From Exilibacterium tricleocarpae (lineage in GTDB: Bacteria; Pseudomonadota; Gammaproteobacteria; Pseudomonadales; Cellvibrionaceae): 64,000 bases of DNA. The stretch is from assembly GCF_007004655.1 (NCBI RefSeq), contig NZ_ML660087.1, forward strand, positions 320,987 through 384,986, given 5' to 3'. How positions within the stretch are numbered: the first letter of the stretch is position 1; each line of letters starts with the position of its first letter. The notes under the pieces are model-generated. The model made no database searches, had not been told where the DNA came from, and worked only from the letters and a program-made list of their open reading frames with translations. Of this stretch, positions 28,401-35,235 are shown in pieces. The position numbers were made by a program, and so were the translations under genes.

Positions 28401-30546
28401 TGGTGTGATCTCCGGCCAGGCCAGCTACAACGGACGCACCGGGCTGCTGGAGCGGTTGATAGCTTCAAGCAATGGCGGTTTGACCATCCTGCAGGATATG
28501 ACCATGAAATGGGATCATATCAATAACCTGCGCTCGCGCCATGACCAGGGGCATAAGGGTAGTGGCCAGCGCCGCAATCTGTTGGAGCGTTTCGACTACG
28601 ACGGTGCCAATCAGCTCATCAGCTATGTCGTCAGCGGTGATGCTGATCATACTACCACGGTGGAGTACAGTAGTGATGGTATCGGTAATATACACAACAA
28701 AAGCGATGTCGGTAATTACGACTATGCCAACGGACGACCCCATGCAGTATCCCGCGCGGGCGGTGTCAACTATGGTTATGACAGCAACGGTGATATGACA
28801 AGTGGTGATGGGAGAGCACTTGAGTACACGGTGTTCCGCAAAGTATCGCATATCGAGAAAAGCGCGACGCACTACACTGACTTTTTTTATGGCACCGATC
28901 GCGGCCGTTACAAACGTATAGATCGGCAGGGCGCGGCTACGACCACGACACTGTATATCGGTTCTGTGGAAAAAGTGTACTTCAGTGACAACAGCAGCCA
29001 ATGGAAGCGCACTATCAACGGCATTGCGCAAATCACCATGGATTTTAACCAGGGTCTCTATCAACAGGAGGAAATTCATTACCTGATCAAAGACCACTTG
29101 GGTTCGGTTACGACCATCGTCAATGAGCTGGGACAAGCATTGGATTCTATGGCTTTTGATCCTTGGGGGGCGCGCCGAGACACGGAAAGCTGGGAAGATT
29201 TAGCGTTAAGCCTTATCCAGTCGAACTACTACGTCAGCCAAAAGCCCATTACCACACGTGGGTTCACCGGCCATGAGATGGTCGATGAAATGGGCATTAT
29301 CCATATGGGCGGGCGGATCTATGAGCCAAAGCTCGGGCGTTTTATGCAAGCCGATACCATTATCCAGAGCCCCACCGTCGTCGGCAGCCTGAACCGCTAC
29401 AGTTATACGTGGAACAATCCTCTGAATGCCACTGATCCCAGTGGGCATTTCGTCGAATTTTTTATAGCACTGATTGCCACTTACGCTGTCGGGGAGATTG
29501 CCCAGGAATTGGAGTTACCTTGGTTGGCGACGATAGCGCAGATTGCCGGTTGCTATTACGGGTCCTGTGTGGCCTCTTCGTTCGGCTCGACCTATGGTTT
29601 GACGGGTGACTTCAATGCCGCTTTTAAGTCGGCACTGATTGCGGGGGTGTCTCCACATGCCTACGGCGCTGCCGCCGACCTGTTCAGTGGGGTCGGCCTG
29701 GTTCTGGCGCATGGCGTGATCGGCGGCGTAAACAGTGTGATTCAGGGAGGGAAGTTTGGGCATGGGTTCGTCAGTGCAGGCATAACAAAAGCGGTGAATG
29801 TTAACCATATCGCCACGGGCCTGTCGGATCGGGCCACCTTGACGCGTATATCGCTTGCCGCAATTATTGGTGGTACCATGTCCGCAGCCACCGGTGGTAA
29901 GTTTGCCAATGGAGCGATCAGTGGGGCGTTTGGGCAGATGTTTAACGGGGAAACCCAGTGTCCGACTGATAAGGTTTGCAGTGGCGCCTCTGGTGCACAA
30001 AAGGAGGATTTAACAGGTGCTTATTCTCCGGTGCCGGGTACTTACCTTAGTGAAAATGGCGAAGCCGTTACAGTTGACTTGCAGGTTTACGGTAATGGTA
30101 ATGAAGCTTTAGTTAGTGCGGATGGAACAACGGCTTATCAGTTCGATTACAAGACAGGGCTTCTCGTTAGTCCGTTAGCCACTGGCGCGGCTGCGTCTGT
30201 TTGCCCTGAGTGTTACTTGGTTGGAGCCGGTGGGCTTTTAAGAGCTGTATTTGGTGGTAGCAAGAGTGCTTTCGTAACTGTTACTTCATGGGCACCGGCT
30301 GGTACAACTGCTGACTTAGCTGCTGGCCGTTGGGTGGTTATGGGAGAGGCTACCAGGTGGAATTTTATCAGAACCGGGCTGTGGGGACCACAAATGACGG
30401 TGAGGCCTTTTTCTTTCTCTTGGGGGTCAGGGCAAGGAGCTTTTACTCCGGTTACGGGACAGGTGTTAAGGTCAAGGGTTGGGTATGGCCCGGGGCTTGA
30501 TGGTTTAAAAGGCGCTTTATTCGGTCAGCGATATTTGAGGCACTAA
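22429..30546 (+). CDS. Giant secreted SpvB/FG-GAP/RHS-repeat polymorphic toxin-like protein
   Basis: About 2705 residues. Order: signal peptide (ending LLATQAHA, about residue 45); an unrecognised N-terminal domain; two fibronectin III-like domains (about 195-370); a SpvB/TcdB-type start (GSATYTIPI, IGLTYANAAPIGVAGRGW, from about 405); at least seven FG-GAP/VCBS-type units with D-x-NGDG (DINGDGKSD, DFNGDGQTD, DVNGDGLTD and others, about 710-1110); many YD/RHS repeats; and the RHS core end YSYTWNNPLNATDPSGHF near 2335. After the core come an Ala/Gly-rich pretoxin region ending in GGKFANGAISGAFGQMFN and a variable tip of about 200 residues with WAPAGTTADLAAGRWVVMG, which I cannot assign to an enzyme family. 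The tip is more AT-rich than the rest. ATG 22429 has AAGGGG upstream. A small membrane protein follows directly. Confidence 0.9.
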   Translation: MLPIIGLSRFQRDLAKRFRSRTILTIAKNFRLWLSLLALLATQAHAISIPAPTSETGFPDHLVVGWVGVYNKTVQDTNDETWVFPAVHGGYWDSRGGYWDFVDMHYLCSRNYGSDELSYSSNYFVEDGSVRRNSRWSVDFLPNTRGSIDIEHSNYLDYIYDEDTDEEETEGCGIYTFEVKLFYKYVAPATPASISTVPANPGANGNYTVSWASVSGANYELQQQVDGGSWSTVNSSGTSKSFSGQAQGSTFRYRVRAFYASNGYRKNSDWRYSSNITVPYEAPVISLPSSDTDGNYTVSWNSVAGATNYTLQEKSANGSWGTIQDTSATSKTISGKSNGTYSYRVRACNPQLCSGYSSAGSIVVGQASQTPENIDTPPVPQLQSPSIVSPQAQIDTDKVNTISGDFRVNESGSATYTIPIIMAEGTAGVRPDIGLTYANAAPIGVAGRGWSISGIGDISRCRQTLVQDNRALPISWSTTDRFCLNGTRLILHSGTYGSPGSTYKTEIDSFVLVTAVGGSAGHPDYFTVAAKDGSTTRYGDSGDSDAEKVAYVSGARQANRVLSWSISRFEDSVGNRITYHYQNSENDHLVDTIDYAYGNATSGAAQIRFQYENRPDVTSVYVAGYEFKRSQRLAEVVSYNDNAIVRRYVLHYLGNGVFPKDEISRLQRIDMCVDGHCHTSDVSTEFEWRVPGYTFSLTPDHSEAVGTDRAIVSYQFADINGDGKSDMVWVDVKRVSGGYHYKLSYRMFGESAVVVKNFTQPERLLDTKIHVLDYNADGKQDIYFDNKLYLASPIGDGDWHLPTIDTPTNITLDNPTFTDINGDGLADVVDLTASGVVKVQFLERDPSAGPASQLFYRYSDPQTFRLTGVDIGDWQTQLLVPSGRFFHKVDVFTFGDFNGDGQTDIAFNAREELSETCRDVGDEPSEPEIQCFYTYDDFIAVFLKEGDQFAFFDRISLGTGRTEDDQLVEEGDIQIYLAPSVDVNGDGLTDLVYAGDLGDDTDTWQFMISTGSGFLPSQTILAESSFANKAAFRNPTWLDYNLDGYTDFIWLAAGSNDVRYKSWDPASNSFASSSSRVASAFVDEGRTYIVNDINGDGWHDFIHFDTQQGLLEVRHGNGTAENRPDLIYKITDGLGNETDIRYGTLNHSGRYTSSAQGISTSSTEKTICIDIPWQGGTREYCYTTTVYENDTSAFYTMLNTPFADLAGDAVTLAAENHAPVLEIAGAAHVVIDVYSSSPTTANPDNKVGVSYFYHQLRAQAAGRGLLGFKRLSTWDHQSEITTTTTYRQDWPFIGQPLNTVTESPNGKVISESENSHAIYGLESESSRDAAIAEAEANGTAALGALQVYSAGTTDRAYKLAANGSAQGVALSTVVSEFTPDAYGNMVGTLVTTYAGDSSGSYFSRVETANAYAGEGNGEFLGRLIRTDVTTQRPGVDTAITPASVTKTARFSYYGINGAGDCAADAHLAGMLCEESVEVGGGVKSTQRHYYDGFGNKSFTYAFDDGGQHRLSPLSEYDNATGRYVDRVYDVFSGLLNNTGAALSSRYLNKASSLNASVRLVSEVTGRNHFGLPTQSITYVDGNSTVETTTAYTPYGAAYFSADSTGAYKATTAAKTSGLCPAHAAYTTTEHLAGGGEKGACYDSLGRVIRDRVKSFAGNLQNYRGWVFSDTEYDFKGRTLRVSQPYFQGDSVYWTRNLGFDLLDRPTLIAHAFYETDDAGNSTGVHAQSRISYDGFTTVTTNAEGQLKTEVTNVLGEIVSVINNQNAAVQYEYDVYGELVKMTDPAANQTRIHYNALGQKIWMDDPDMGRWEYAYTGFGDLTCQKDAKGQIIKTDYDFKGRMIRRRDYTGGICSSPAGLVNTATWEYDTASNGVGQLSVESDSHNFARAYYYDTFGRADVTTTEIPGDNPADISYHSSKVTYDDYGRVFQIYDAARDEADFSQGAVQNIYDDHGYLWRIADAHRIGGDFATEYYQINAMDQLGNVVAADMADGVISGQASYNGRTGLLERLIASSNGGLTILQDMTMKWDHINNLRSRHDQGHKGSGQRRNLLERFDYDGANQLISYVVSGDADHTTTVEYSSDGIGNIHNKSDVGNYDYANGRPHAVSRAGGVNYGYDSNGDMTSGDGRALEYTVFRKVSHIEKSATHYTDFFYGTDRGRYKRIDRQGAATTTTLYIGSVEKVYFSDNSSQWKRTINGIAQITMDFNQGLYQQEEIHYLIKDHLGSVTTIVNELGQALDSMAFDPWGARRDTESWEDLALSLIQSNYYVSQKPITTRGFTGHEMVDEMGIIHMGGRIYEPKLGRFMQADTIIQSPTVVGSLNRYSYTWNNPLNATDPSGHFVEFFIALIATYAVGEIAQELELPWLATIAQIAGCYYGSCVASSFGSTYGLTGDFNAAFKSALIAGVSPHAYGAAADLFSGVGLVLAHGVIGGVNSVIQGGKFGHGFVSAGITKAVNVNHIATGLSDRATLTRISLAAIIGGTMSAATGGKFANGAISGAFGQMFNGETQCPTDKVCSGASGAQKEDLTGAYSPVPGTYLSENGEAVTVDLQVYGNGNEALVSADGTTAYQFDYKTGLLVSPLATGAAASVCPECYLVGAGGLLRAVFGGSKSAFVTVTSWAPAGTTADLAAGRWVVMGEATRWNFIRTGLWGPQMTVRPFSFSWGSGQGAFTPVTGQVLRSRVGYGPGLDGLKGALFGQRYLRH

Positions 30547-30855
30547 GTGGACTTACTTTTCTATTTAATGACACTTATCTTTCTTCTAAAAGTAGCGTGG
30601 AACTTTTTAGTTCCACTGCTTCTTATTCGTATGGAAAAGAGCGACAGTAGTCAAAAACGGATCTCGATGATGCCTATTGAAGTGGTTTTTTGGCTGTTAG
30701 TTGTCGCTTATGCCTTTATTGAAAACGATTTTCGTATATTTGGATTGGGTTCGCTAGGTATAGCTCTTTCAGGTGCAGGACTGATCGTTTTATCTTATGC
30801 GAGCTGTATTTTTTTTGCATGGTATAAAACTAAAAAAGGGAATGATGTTGCTTGA
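30547..30855 (+). CDS. Small three-helix membrane protein, candidate immunity protein
   Basis: I do not recognise the family. A 102-residue AT-rich gene whose GTG start follows the RHS stop with no gap. Three hydrophobic segments are visible: LLFYLMTLIFLLKVAW, VVFWLLVVAYAFI and LGIALSGAGLIVLSYASCIFF. Position directly behind an RHS C-terminal tip is where immunity genes lie, and membrane immunity proteins usually counter membrane- or periplasm-acting toxins. Its 3' end overlaps the convergent ADP-ribosylglycohydrolase gene by 26 bases. Immunity is an inference from position only. Confidence 0.65.
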   Translation: MDLLFYLMTLIFLLKVAWNFLVPLLLIRMEKSDSSQKRISMMPIEVVFWLLVVAYAFIENDFRIFGLGSLGIALSGAGLIVLSYASCIFFAWYKTKKGNDVA

Positions 30856-31744
30856 GGAAAAGCGTTTTAGCTAACCAGGTTATTTCTTGGCTCTGCTCAA
30901 GGCTCTTAGATTTTTCTTCAAGAGTTGAGGCTCCGTTAAATGCTCCCCAGATTGCACCGGCCATTGAAGCAATGGTGTCGACGTCCCCGCCAAGTGTGAA
31001 TATTTGGCTGAGCATTGACTCAAATTTTTGGTCACGGAATTTTAGTGAAAAGTAAATGGCAGTAACGCATGATTGCGGAGCTGCTATTCCATTGCCTAAG
31101 TTTCTTTTTATCTCTTTGATTTTCTTCTCTGATCGATTTAACGCTTCAGCGCAAAAAGTAATTTTATTTTTATAAATTCTTGATTGGCATTGGTGTAGTA
31201 GTTTCATCAGGATTGCCTCGTTTTCTAAGTCTCGAAATGCTGCTTGAGTTGCCAGTGCTATAAGTTTGGCGCCTTCAATGCCTAAAGGATGGGCATGAGT
31301 GATTTCGGCGCTTTTAGTGACATTGTTTAGCAAGGCTAGAGTGTTTGAAGGAAAGCACATTGCTAATATGGGGGCTCTCATTGCTGCGCCATTCCCAAAT
31401 GACCCAGTTTTAAACTTTTTTTTGTTTGCATCTCTCCAGTTCTTTCCTTTTTTAATTAGCTTTAACAGTCGCGAAGTGGAGGGGCCATATCCCCTTGACC
31501 ACTGATAGCTCTGAGCGAATCTGTACGCTAAATGATCCTGTTCGATTGCGCTGTTATGGAGGAATGATTCTGCTAGGTCGATTGCCATCTGAGTGTCGTC
31601 GGTATATCTCAGCTTGCCATCCCGCGTTTTACCTATGGCTTTCCAAAGTAGTCTCTCTAGTAGCCCTCCTTCGTAAGGTGCGCCAAAGGCATCACCAACG
31701 GCAAGCCCTAAAAAACAGCCTTTATACTTATCAATGCTTGTCAT
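30830..31744 (-). CDS. ADP-ribosylglycohydrolase family protein (ARH/DraG)
   Basis: A 304-residue all-helical hydrolase that removes ADP-ribose from proteins or small molecules using two Mg ions. Motifs: GCFLGLAVGDAFGAPYEGG (residues 9-27), the metal-binding YTDDTQMAIDLAE, GSFGNGAAMRAPI, ITHAHPLGIEGAKL and the second metal site LGGDVDTIASMAGAIWGA. Full length, AT-rich. Its ATG overlaps the TGA of an upstream regulator remnant (ATGA), so it was once the second gene of an operon. It runs convergent to the RHS gene and its small partner. DraG-fold proteins serve as immunity to ADP-ribosylating toxins in some interbacterial systems; whether that applies here is open. Confidence 0.9.
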   Translation of the reverse strand: MTSIDKYKGCFLGLAVGDAFGAPYEGGLLERLLWKAIGKTRDGKLRYTDDTQMAIDLAESFLHNSAIEQDHLAYRFAQSYQWSRGYGPSTSRLLKLIKKGKNWRDANKKKFKTGSFGNGAAMRAPILAMCFPSNTLALLNNVTKSAEITHAHPLGIEGAKLIALATQAAFRDLENEAILMKLLHQCQSRIYKNKITFCAEALNRSEKKIKEIKRNLGNGIAAPQSCVTAIYFSLKFRDQKFESMLSQIFTLGGDVDTIASMAGAIWGAFNGASTLEEKSKSLEQSQEITWLAKTLFLKQHHSLF

Positions 31745-31884
31745 GATGATGCACCGCTAGAATTATTATCGATAGGTGAAACAGCGCCTTCAACACGCTG
31801 TCCTACAATCATGGCTTCAATCATCTTAATGATCGTTTCTTGATCTTCATGGGCAAATTACTCCAACTCTTTTAGTCGCTCCAT
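31741..31884 (-). pseudogene. Truncated XRE-type regulator C-terminus
   Basis: Reading the minus strand gives MERLKELE, a TAA stop at 31860-31858, then FAHEDQETIIKMIEAMIVGQ and a tail to TGA at 31741. DQETIIKMIEAMI resembles the C-terminal end of small XRE-family repressors. The 5' part with the helix-turn-helix is missing exactly where a REP/transposase element begins (31891). The final TGA overlaps the glycohydrolase ATG, a sign of former coupled translation. Family assignment is from memory of the motif and is tentative. Confidence 0.45.
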
Positions 31885-31890
31885 TAGCGG

Positions 31891-32704
31891 GGTTCTGGGG
31901 ACATTTTACCTAACTCGATCAGCCTCGTGTTTTGGTCAGTGAAAGGCTAGTTTTTATACAAGGAGTACTATCATGACAAGGATACCACGATTAGTCGTGC
32001 CGGGTTTTCCTCATCATGTAATACAGCGGGGTAACCGGCGAATGAGAACATTCTTTACTCAGCAAGACTATCAGTTTTACCTGGATTTGGCCGCTGGGGT
32101 TAAAGAATCTGTTGGCGCTTAGGTTTGGGCCTATTGTCTTATGCCAAATCATGTGCACCTTGTTATGGTTCCGACTTATGAAGATAGCCTGCCAAGACTG
32201 TTTCGGTCTGTACATCGTCATTACACGAGACGGATTGATTTTAGAGATGGATGAAAAGGGCATTTGTAGCAGGAGCGTTATCACTCTTTTGTCACGAATG
32301 AAGCCTATCTATTGGCTACCGTCAGGTATGTTGAATTAAACCCGGTTCGAGCGGGTTTATGCGTTTCAGCTGAGGATTGGGCCTGGTCTAGCGCGCGGGC
32401 TCATTTTCAAAGAAAGGATGATCAGATTGTTACGGTAAAATCCATGCTTGATCGGATCGCCGACTGGTCTGAATATCTGTCAGTCGAAGAAAAGGCAGCG
32501 GACTTAACGGCGATAAGGCAGCATGCACGAACGGGACGACCTATCGGTGACGAAGCATTTGTTGACTAGTTGGAGGTTTTAATAGGACGAAAGCTAAAGA
32601 AAAAAAGGCCAGGGCCAAAACCTAGAGTTAGGTGAACTGTCCCCGGAACTCTTCAGTTAAGTGAACTGTCCCCGGAACTCGTAAGTGAACTGTCCCCGGA
32701 ACTC
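31891..32704. mobile_element. REP-associated transposase element with flanking REPs
   Basis: Left end 31891-31948 starts GGTTCTGGGGACATTTTACC; the right end has three tandem copies of an inverted match, GTGAACTGTCCCCGGAACTC, at 32627-32651, 32656-32680 and 32681-32704. A decayed transposase gene lies between. Related REP copies without transposase occur at 34620-34677 and 36877-36936. Confidence 0.8.
31973..32635 (+). pseudogene. REP-associated tyrosine transposase (RAYT, Y1_Tnp), inactivated
   Basis: The 221-codon frame has no frameshift but four internal stops. It reads RIPRLVVPGFPHHVIQRGNR, the metal-binding AYCLMPNHVHLVMVP (H-x-H), RRIDFRDG, then YHSFVTNEAYLLATVRYVEL and NPVRAGL, ending in a basic KKKRPGPKP tail. 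Two of the stops (TGA near 32253, TAG near 32267) replace the conserved tryptophans of the DGW-x-GHLWQ motif; the others are at about 32120 and 32567. Normal family length. Readable, so decay is recent; it cannot make a full protein without readthrough. Confidence 0.85.
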
Positions 32705-32945
32705 GTTGGGAACTTAACTCCCATTTTTAAAATATAGGCATCCCATTCCCCGGTATACTGTAGTAATTTTGGCAAGCCTTTTTTACTATTTTTTGAGGGC
32801 GCACCCATGCAACGACACAAACTCTGGCACTTTGAAGTTTTCAACCGAAACAGGCTTAAAAATTTCAGCGCTCTACCCTAAGATGATGCGGGTCTTAAAC
32901 AAAGGATTAATTTTATTAGCTTATGAAAAATATACGGAGATGATC

Positions 32946-33434
32946 ATGAAAAGAGTATTGAGTTTAACGAAAGTCTCACTGATTTTATGCGGCATTTTAT
33001 CGATATCGATAACACCATTGTCTACAGCAGAAATTGTCGGTTGTACTAACTGCCTAGAACGACATGAAGATACTATTGTTCGAAGCTTTTCAAAAGCTTG
33101 TGCAAATCGCTTCTCATGGGCAAATGGCGATAAAATGCAGACCATTACCGGAGCCCCTATCGACGGGATGTTTTTTGCTAGTAATCACTACGACCGATGT
33201 GTGATAACTGCTCCAGGCGTATGTAGTCTTGTACTTTTCCATACTGTGGCGTCTCAAAACGTAAATCAAAATACATTAGACTCATCAGATAACGACCCTC
33301 TCCCAACGCCCGGCGGTTTTGTGCTTCCACCTGGTAGTACTAGCTGGTTTGTATTGACAGACGGAAGATATGCCATTAATGGGTCTATAGTAGCTTTTAG
33401 AACTTGGTCTGATACATGTATTACTGATTTTTAA
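32946..33434 (+). CDS. Small secreted protein, unknown function
   Basis: I do not recognise this family. A 162-residue AT-rich gene. The signal peptide (MKRVLSLTKVSLILCGILSI to about Ala) leads into a mature part with five or six cysteines (GCTNCLERHE, KACANRF, DRCVITAPGVCSL, DTCITDF), suited to disulfides outside the cytoplasm. ATG 32946 is chosen over 32940 because GGAG lies six bases upstream. It lies just behind the REP element, 31 bp before another exported protein, so the two may form a small operon. Confidence 0.65.
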   Translation: MKRVLSLTKVSLILCGILSISITPLSTAEIVGCTNCLERHEDTIVRSFSKACANRFSWANGDKMQTITGAPIDGMFFASNHYDRCVITAPGVCSLVLFHTVASQNVNQNTLDSSDNDPLPTPGGFVLPPGSTSWFVLTDGRYAINGSIVAFRTWSDTCITDF

Positions 33435-33465
33435 TTTGAACAGTATTATACGTGAGGGTATTGAC

Positions 33466-34206
33466 ATGAAAAACTATGTAATAGTTCTAGGTATCTTTAT
33501 CTTTCCCGGATTCGTTTTGGCTGATTATTTGCACGAAAAGAACACCAGTAAAAATATACAATTACTTGATGATGGCAGTAAAAGTCAAGTCGTCTTCGAT
33601 AAAAAAGGTGTTTTTAACATCATAACTTACTCAGATGCTTCGACCGATTTACCGTTGGCTATGATTGATAAAATGCAACAAAGAACTCTAGAGATACGCC
33701 AAAACGGCTATGCGATTGTAGACTATGAACTAAGCAATCATCATTTGTTAGAGCTGATGGATGATAAAAAAAACCCACAGAAAGATAGATCAAGGATTTT
33801 TGAAAGGTTGAGCTTTACACCTAAATCATTTGATACATTTAAGAAAGCCAATATTGTTGAGGTCAAAGTAGTCCCCGCAGGAGCTGTTGGCGCACTTCGC
33901 AGCACGGGAATCAAAAGGGTTGTACACTACAGCAAGTTAGGGGATTTGATTGTATACGAGAATGATTATGTTGAAGCCGGTCAAAAGATAGAATTTTTTA
34001 AAGAAGCTATAAATTTTTATGTAGGCAATGATCTGGAAAAACCCGGTATATTAACTAATCTCAGGAACTCTAGAGGTCAAACTCATACTGAGTTGCGTTG
34101 GATTTCTGGAAACAAATTCTTCACTATAAGCCATTACGGCGATGTAAGTTTGGGCCAGGAAAAAACTGAAGCATTGAAACAACTGGCAACTTGGTTGAGT
34201 GAATGA
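33466..34206 (+). CDS. Exported protein, unknown function
   Basis: I do not recognise this family. A 246-residue protein with a signal peptide (MKNYVIVLGIFIFPGFVLA). The mature part is charged and lysine-rich with no cysteine cluster; late segments read GQTHTELRWISGNKFFTISHYGDVS. GAGGG precedes ATG 33466 at suitable distance. Its AT-rich composition matches the gene before it and differs from the GC-rich core genes, consistent with acquisition of the pair. Confidence 0.65.
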   Translation: MKNYVIVLGIFIFPGFVLADYLHEKNTSKNIQLLDDGSKSQVVFDKKGVFNIITYSDASTDLPLAMIDKMQQRTLEIRQNGYAIVDYELSNHHLLELMDDKKNPQKDRSRIFERLSFTPKSFDTFKKANIVEVKVVPAGAVGALRSTGIKRVVHYSKLGDLIVYENDYVEAGQKIEFFKEAINFYVGNDLEKPGILTNLRNSRGQTHTELRWISGNKFFTISHYGDVSLGQEKTEALKQLATWLSE

Positions 34207-35235
34207 TATCCGGTGTGCTCTGACCCAAATGACACTCGCCTATGGCGCCTGCTGTTGGTTCTTAAGAGAAAACCGCTGATTTATCGGCCCACCGCTTCGA
34301 AAGAATTTTAGGCATTGTGGGCCTATCTTCAATAGTAAATAACTCGTTGTTGTGCTCTATCGGTATGCATGCCCTGAAAAGTGCAGGCAAGCGTTTTATA
34401 AGGCGCTTAGACAACTACCTTAATACACTGCACACCACTCGATTCTTGCGTACACTCAACTTCATGGCATTGAAAATGTTATTTTCTAAACCGCATTATG
34501 CGAGCTGATCAAGTTCGTATAGAGCATTGCGCTTTTTTGGTGGCATGCTCGGCTTAAGAAAAGGTTAACTGGTTCATCGCTGGCTCCGCCCGTGTTTAAA
34601 ATATTGCTATTGTGACAAGTTCTGGGACTTTTCAGAGATTTCTTAGACCAAAGCCTGGAGTTAGGTAAACTGTTCCTGATGGCGCAAACTATCTATGGAA
34701 ATCAATGGGCGATGTACGTGGCTCATATCAAGTCTAGAGTTGTCCGCTGATCTGATTCTAAAGAATTCATGGGTAAGCTCGGTAGAGGTAAATATTTTGA
34801 CAAAAATTTTGCCCCTACATTATTTGGCGGCTTAGATATTGATTGGGAGTAGATTGATTTGCCTGAGTATTTTGTTGAAGTTCATTTTGATGACTGCCTA
34901 ATTGACAGGGATGGAATAAAGCAGGTTGGGGTGGTTCTTGTGCGAAACGCTATTTCTACTGAGTTGAGAGTGGGCCATACCCCAAGTCAGATGAGTGATG
35001 GGAGTAGCCGGGGATTAGTATTGGTGACGAAGTTACAGCGTATCGTAGTAATTAAACCCTGTTGGGCAAAAGGTCCAGTCTGCTAGAAACACTAAAATGA
35101 TAGAGGTATGATAATCATTTTTTGAATCTGGGCACTACTTGGTTTCTAAGGAAACGGAAGAACTCATCGTGGTCTATTGACCAGCGAAGCGGCCTTTACA
35201 GACCACTTCGCTCAACAGATCGTTCAAGATTTTAG
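34207..35235. other. Gene-poor AT-rich gap with a REP remnant
   Basis: About 1 kb without a credible gene; short frames lack RBS and recognisable sequence. At 34620-34677 the left REP (GTTCTGGGAC) and the tail of a transposase gene plus right REP (CAAAGCCTGGAGTTAGGTAA) lie nearly joined, like an internally deleted copy of the element at 31891. Confidence 0.6.

Noticed and set aside
34859..35086. 75-codon frame in the gene-poor gap
   Set aside because: Starts with TTG, no recognisable motif or clear ribosome site, and surrounded by decayed DNA; too weak to call a gene.
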